NCBI GenBank assembly: GCA_007127655.1
Contig: SKYX01000274.1
Coordinates: 1-9,392, forward strand
Source: Desulfonatronum sp.
Lineage (GTDB): Bacteria > Desulfobacterota > Desulfovibrionia > Desulfovibrionales > Desulfonatronaceae
Direction of reading: 5' to 3'
Length of the DNA: 9,392 nucleotides
Positions 7,593 to 9,392 of the stretch are shown in pieces. Within the stretch, counting starts at the first letter, position 1. Each line of letters begins with the position of its first letter. A program made the translations under genes and the position numbers. The notes below the pieces were generated by a model, which did not search any database, had not been told where the DNA came from, and saw only the letters and a program-made list of their open reading frames with translations.

Positions 7593-7623
7593 TTCATATG
7601 CTCAAGGGCCCAGAACTTGTCAA
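7593..7623 (-). promoter_or_regulatory. Predicted sigma70-type promoter of tRNA-Gly and the nusA cluster
   Basis: A perfect -35 box TTGACA lies at 7623-7618 on the minus strand. The -10 is weaker: TATGAA at 7598-7593 with a 19 nt spacer, or CATATG at 7600-7595 with 17 nt. Initiation would fall near 7585-7588, about 10 nt before the mature tRNA 5' end, with a G/C-containing discriminator. It is the only good candidate promoter seen upstream of rimP. Confidence 0.6.
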
Positions 7624-7642
7624 GCATCCAGCTCAGAAAAAA

Positions 7643-7658
7643 TGGCTTGGAATTTGCT
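7643..7658 (+). promoter_or_regulatory. Sigma54 (-24/-12) promoter of flgF
   Basis: TGGCTTGGAATTTGCT matches the RpoN consensus TGGCAC-N5-TTGCW, with invariant GG (7644-7645) and GC (7656-7657) exactly 10 nt apart. Transcription should begin near 7669, giving a leader of about 16 nt that contains AGGAGG (7672-7677). Flagellar rod and hook genes are often under RpoN and an NtrC-type activator. No activator-binding site could be identified. Confidence 0.82.
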
Positions 7659-7684
7659 TGAATCCCAAACCAGGAGGGATTGCG

Positions 7685-8461
7685 ATGCAAACCAGTATGT
7701 ATAACGCCCTGTTCGGCGCCCTGACCCAGGAACACCGCTTGGCAAACACCGCCAACAATTTGGCGAACGTGAACACTACGGGCTACAAGCGGGAAACCAT
7801 GGCCTTCCGGGACGTCTTCACCCGTTTCGGCCACGGCATGCTGGACCCTATTTCCGCAATCAACGAAAAATCGCTGCTCCCCGTCCCGGACGAAATGGCC
7901 CAGAACCGGATCGCCCTGACCCACATCGACTTTGCCCAAGGATCGGCCAAGGAGACAGGAAATCCCCTGGACGCTGCACTTGAAGGCGAAGGCTTTTTCA
8001 AAGTCCGCACCTTGGAAGGAGATTTCTACACCCGTAACGGCAACTTCCGCCTGACCCCGGGCGGCGAGTTGGTCACAGGGCAGGGCTTTCCGGTGCTCGT
8101 GGACGGCGGCCCCGTGAACCTGGAGCCCAACGCCCGGATCGTCATTGGTCCCGATGGAGCAATCCAGGCCAATGGCGAGCCCGTGGGCAACTTTGACCTA
8201 GTGGCCTTTGAAAATCCACAGGTATTGGAAAAACTGGGCCAAAACATGTTCCGCCTCCGCCCCGGAGTCCAGGCCGCCGAACTGCCCGCGGACAACGTCA
8301 CCGTGATGCAGGGCTACCTTGAAGGGGCGAATGTGGAGGTGGTCAGCGAGATGGTCAAAATGATTGAGGCCCACCGCAGTTTCGAGGCCTACCAGAAAGT
8401 GATGCACACGGCCCAGGAAGCGGACCAAAAAGTCATCCGGGAAGTAGCTTCACCCCGATAG
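7685..8461 (+). CDS. flgF: Flagellar basal-body rod protein FlgF
   Basis: FlgF is one of the proximal rod proteins of the flagellar drive shaft and is exported by the flagellar type III system without a cleaved signal. The 258-residue product shows the rod/hook family N-terminus (LANTANNLANVNTTGYKRE, 19-37), the central GNPLDAALEGEGFFKV (92-107) and TRNGNFRLTPGGELVT, and the C-terminal helix with LEGANVEVVSEMVKMIEAHRSFEAYQ. It is assigned as FlgF rather than FlgG because it is shorter-cored, diverges from the FlgG start MMRSLWTAA and lies directly before a clear flgG. The start ATG 7685 has AGGAGG 7 nt upstream and fits the sigma54 promoter; the frame open upstream runs through the antisense of the tRNA and is not coding. 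Confidence 0.95.
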   Translation: MQTSMYNALFGALTQEHRLANTANNLANVNTTGYKRETMAFRDVFTRFGHGMLDPISAINEKSLLPVPDEMAQNRIALTHIDFAQGSAKETGNPLDAALEGEGFFKVRTLEGDFYTRNGNFRLTPGGELVTGQGFPVLVDGGPVNLEPNARIVIGPDGAIQANGEPVGNFDLVAFENPQVLEKLGQNMFRLRPGVQAAELPADNVTVMQGYLEGANVEVVSEMVKMIEAHRSFEAYQKVMHTAQEADQKVIREVASPR

Positions 8462-8508
8462 ATAGCAACTGCTTGGTAACTCCCTGCAAGGGAACCACAC
8501 AAAAAGCA

Positions 8509-8537
8509 CCTGGACCCCGGCCTGCGCCGGGGTGACG
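8509..8537 (+). repeat. Palindromic 29 bp repeat, copy A
   Basis: The arms ACCCCGGC and GCCGGGGT form an 8 bp stem with the loop CTGC, flanked by CCTGG and GACG. Copy B (8571-8599) is the same element in inverse orientation. Short palindromes with CCTGGA...TGACG ends are widespread in proteobacterial intergenic DNA (general knowledge). It has no T-run, so it is not a typical terminator. Confidence 0.8.
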
Positions 8538-8570
8538 ACCGAGAGGATCCGCAATCACGGTACTCCATTC

Positions 8571-8599
8571 CGTCATACCGGAGCAGGCCGGTATCCAGG
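8571..8599 (-). repeat. Palindromic 29 bp repeat, copy B
   Basis: Read on the minus strand it aligns with copy A over 29 positions with 5 differences. Four of these are paired changes in the stem (C-G to T-A and C-G to A-T), so the 7 bp stem is kept. The fifth opens the innermost pair. The two copies face each other across 33 nt, as in REPIN doublets. Confidence 0.8.
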
Positions 8600-8691
8600 C
8601 AGCACGGGGTCCCGATGGCAAGCTGCACGGTCTAATTAAGCAATTACAATAGATAGCAATAATGCACTGAAAGAGATGGAGGAAAACCTCA

Positions 8692-9392
8692 ATGATGCGC
8701 TCCCTATGGACGGCGGCCTCGGGCATGCAGGCCATGCAGATGAACATCGACGTGACGTCCAACAACCTGGCCAACGTCAGCACCACGGGTTTCAAGAAAA
8801 GCCGGGCAGAATTCGAAGATTTGATGTACCAGACCATGAAGATCGCCGGTGCGGCCAATGCCGCCGGAGATCGTATCCCCACCGGACTTCAGGTAGGCAT
8901 GGGGGTTCGCCCCGTGACCGTGCACAAGGAATTCTCCACCGGGTCCTTCCAGAACACCGGCAACCCCTTGGACCTGGCCATTGAAGGCGATGGTTTTTTT
9001 CAGGTCGATCTGAACGGCGACTTCGCCTACACCCGGGCCGGGGCCTTCAAATTGACCAACGAAGGTCAGGTGGTCACGGCCAACGGCTACGCCCTCCAGC
9101 CCGAGTTCATCGTGCCCCAGGATACCCAGAACATCGTGGTCACGGAAAACGGGCGCATCGTGGCCATGGACAGATTCGGCGAGGAGTTGGCCGGCGCGGA
9201 CATCCCCCTGTTCACCTTCGTCAACCCGCCCGGCCTGAACAGCATCGGTCGAAACATGTTTCTGCCCACCGAAGCCTCGGGGGATCCCATTGAGGGGGTT
9301 CCCGGCGAGGAAAACGTCGGCACCATTGCCCAGGGTTTTCTGGAAGGCTCCAATGTGGACATGGTCGAGGAAATGGTCCGGCTGATCACCGG
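8692..9392 (+). CDS. flgG: Flagellar distal rod protein FlgG (3' end beyond the window)
   Basis: FlgG builds the distal rod that passes through the L and P rings. 233 codons are present of about 260 expected; the frame is open at the right edge. It starts with the typical MMRSLWTAASGMQ and has SNNLANVSTTGFKKSRAEFEDLMYQT (23-48), the central GNPLDLAIEGDGFFQV (90-105), TRAGAFKLTNEGQVV and the C-terminal FLEGSNVDMVEEMVRLIT just before the edge. The start ATG 8692 has GGAGG (8678-8682) 9 nt upstream. The 230 nt gap from flgF is wide for this pair and is explained by the repeat insert at 8458-8659. It is expected to share the flgF sigma54 transcript; a TACAAT at 8645-8650 is a possible but unsupported -10 of a local promoter. 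Confidence 0.97.
   Translation, partial: MMRSLWTAASGMQAMQMNIDVTSNNLANVSTTGFKKSRAEFEDLMYQTMKIAGAANAAGDRIPTGLQVGMGVRPVTVHKEFSTGSFQNTGNPLDLAIEGDGFFQVDLNGDFAYTRAGAFKLTNEGQVVTANGYALQPEFIVPQDTQNIVVTENGRIVAMDRFGEELAGADIPLFTFVNPPGLNSIGRNMFLPTEASGDPIEGVPGEENVGTIAQGFLEGSNVDMVEEMVRLIT

Larger units (their letters stand above)
8458..8659. mobile_element. Small MITE/REPIN-like insert bounded by an 11 bp direct repeat
   Basis: ATAGATAGCAA occurs exactly at 8458-8468 and 8649-8659. The first copy includes the flgF stop codon. Between them lie 180 bp with two opposed palindromes (8509-8537 and 8571-8599) and no gene. The two ends are weakly inverted copies of each other: the sequence after the left repeat and the reverse complement before the right one agree at 15 of 22 positions around a shared TGCTT. 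Removing one 191 bp period would leave a flgF-flgG gap of 39 nt, normal for an operon. This suggests insertion with target duplication; transposition is inferred, and no transposase is nearby. Confidence 0.55.

Noticed and set aside
7421..7684. N-terminal extension of FlgF
   Set aside because: It crosses the antisense of the tRNA gene and lies upstream of the sigma54 start; FlgF has a strong ribosome site at 7672-7677.
8511..8526. Second sigma54-like site (GG-N10-GC) before flgG
   Set aside because: The match is only the minimal dinucleotides and falls inside palindrome A, whose symmetry explains the sequence.
8509..8599. Intrinsic terminators between flgF and flgG
   Set aside because: Both hairpins lack a following T-run in either direction.

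Overview
The window is a conserved housekeeping region of a GC-rich, flagellated bacterium. The protein styles and gene order best fit the Desulfovibrionales (sulfate-reducing, formerly Deltaproteobacteria). This placement rests on family resemblance only; no search was run. No toxin, phage, CRISPR or biosynthetic system is present.

Positions 1-7576 (minus strand) hold one long cluster for transcription and translation, read from high to low coordinates: tRNA-Gly(CCC), rimP, nusA, ylxR, infB, ylxP, rbfA, nrnA (DHH phosphoesterase) and the 5' part of truB. It resembles the E. coli metY-rimP-nusA-infB-rbfA-truB operon, with the additions ylxR, ylxP and nrnA familiar from Gram-positives and deltaproteobacteria. 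As in E. coli, a tRNA gene leads the cluster. A clear intrinsic terminator lies between the tRNA and rimP, so mRNA synthesis may depend on read-through, a natural control point for NusA. Several genes overlap by 1-23 nt (infB/ylxR, rbfA/ylxP, nrnA/rbfA), which implies translational coupling. The genes make ribosome maturation factors (RimP, RbfA), initiation factor 2, the elongation and pausing factor NusA, a tRNA pseudouridine synthase and a short-RNA/pAp nuclease.

Positions 7577-7684 form a divergent control region. A sigma70-type promoter fires leftward into the tRNA, and a strong sigma54 (-24/-12) promoter fires rightward into flgF.

Positions 7685-9392 (plus strand) hold flgF and most of flgG, which encode the proximal and distal rod proteins of the flagellar basal body. 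The window ends inside flgG.

Two intergenic spaces look rebuilt by small repeats. The infB-ylxP gap is filled almost end to end by two opposed arrays of a GGTTCAAC-like 8-mer, which should fold into a long hairpin and which removes a normal ribosome binding site from ylxP. The flgF-flgG gap holds a roughly 180 bp insert bounded by an exact 11 bp direct repeat and carrying two opposed 29 bp palindromes with compensatory changes, like a small non-autonomous (MITE/REPIN-like) element. The start of ylxR is also unresolved and may reflect a one-base indel.
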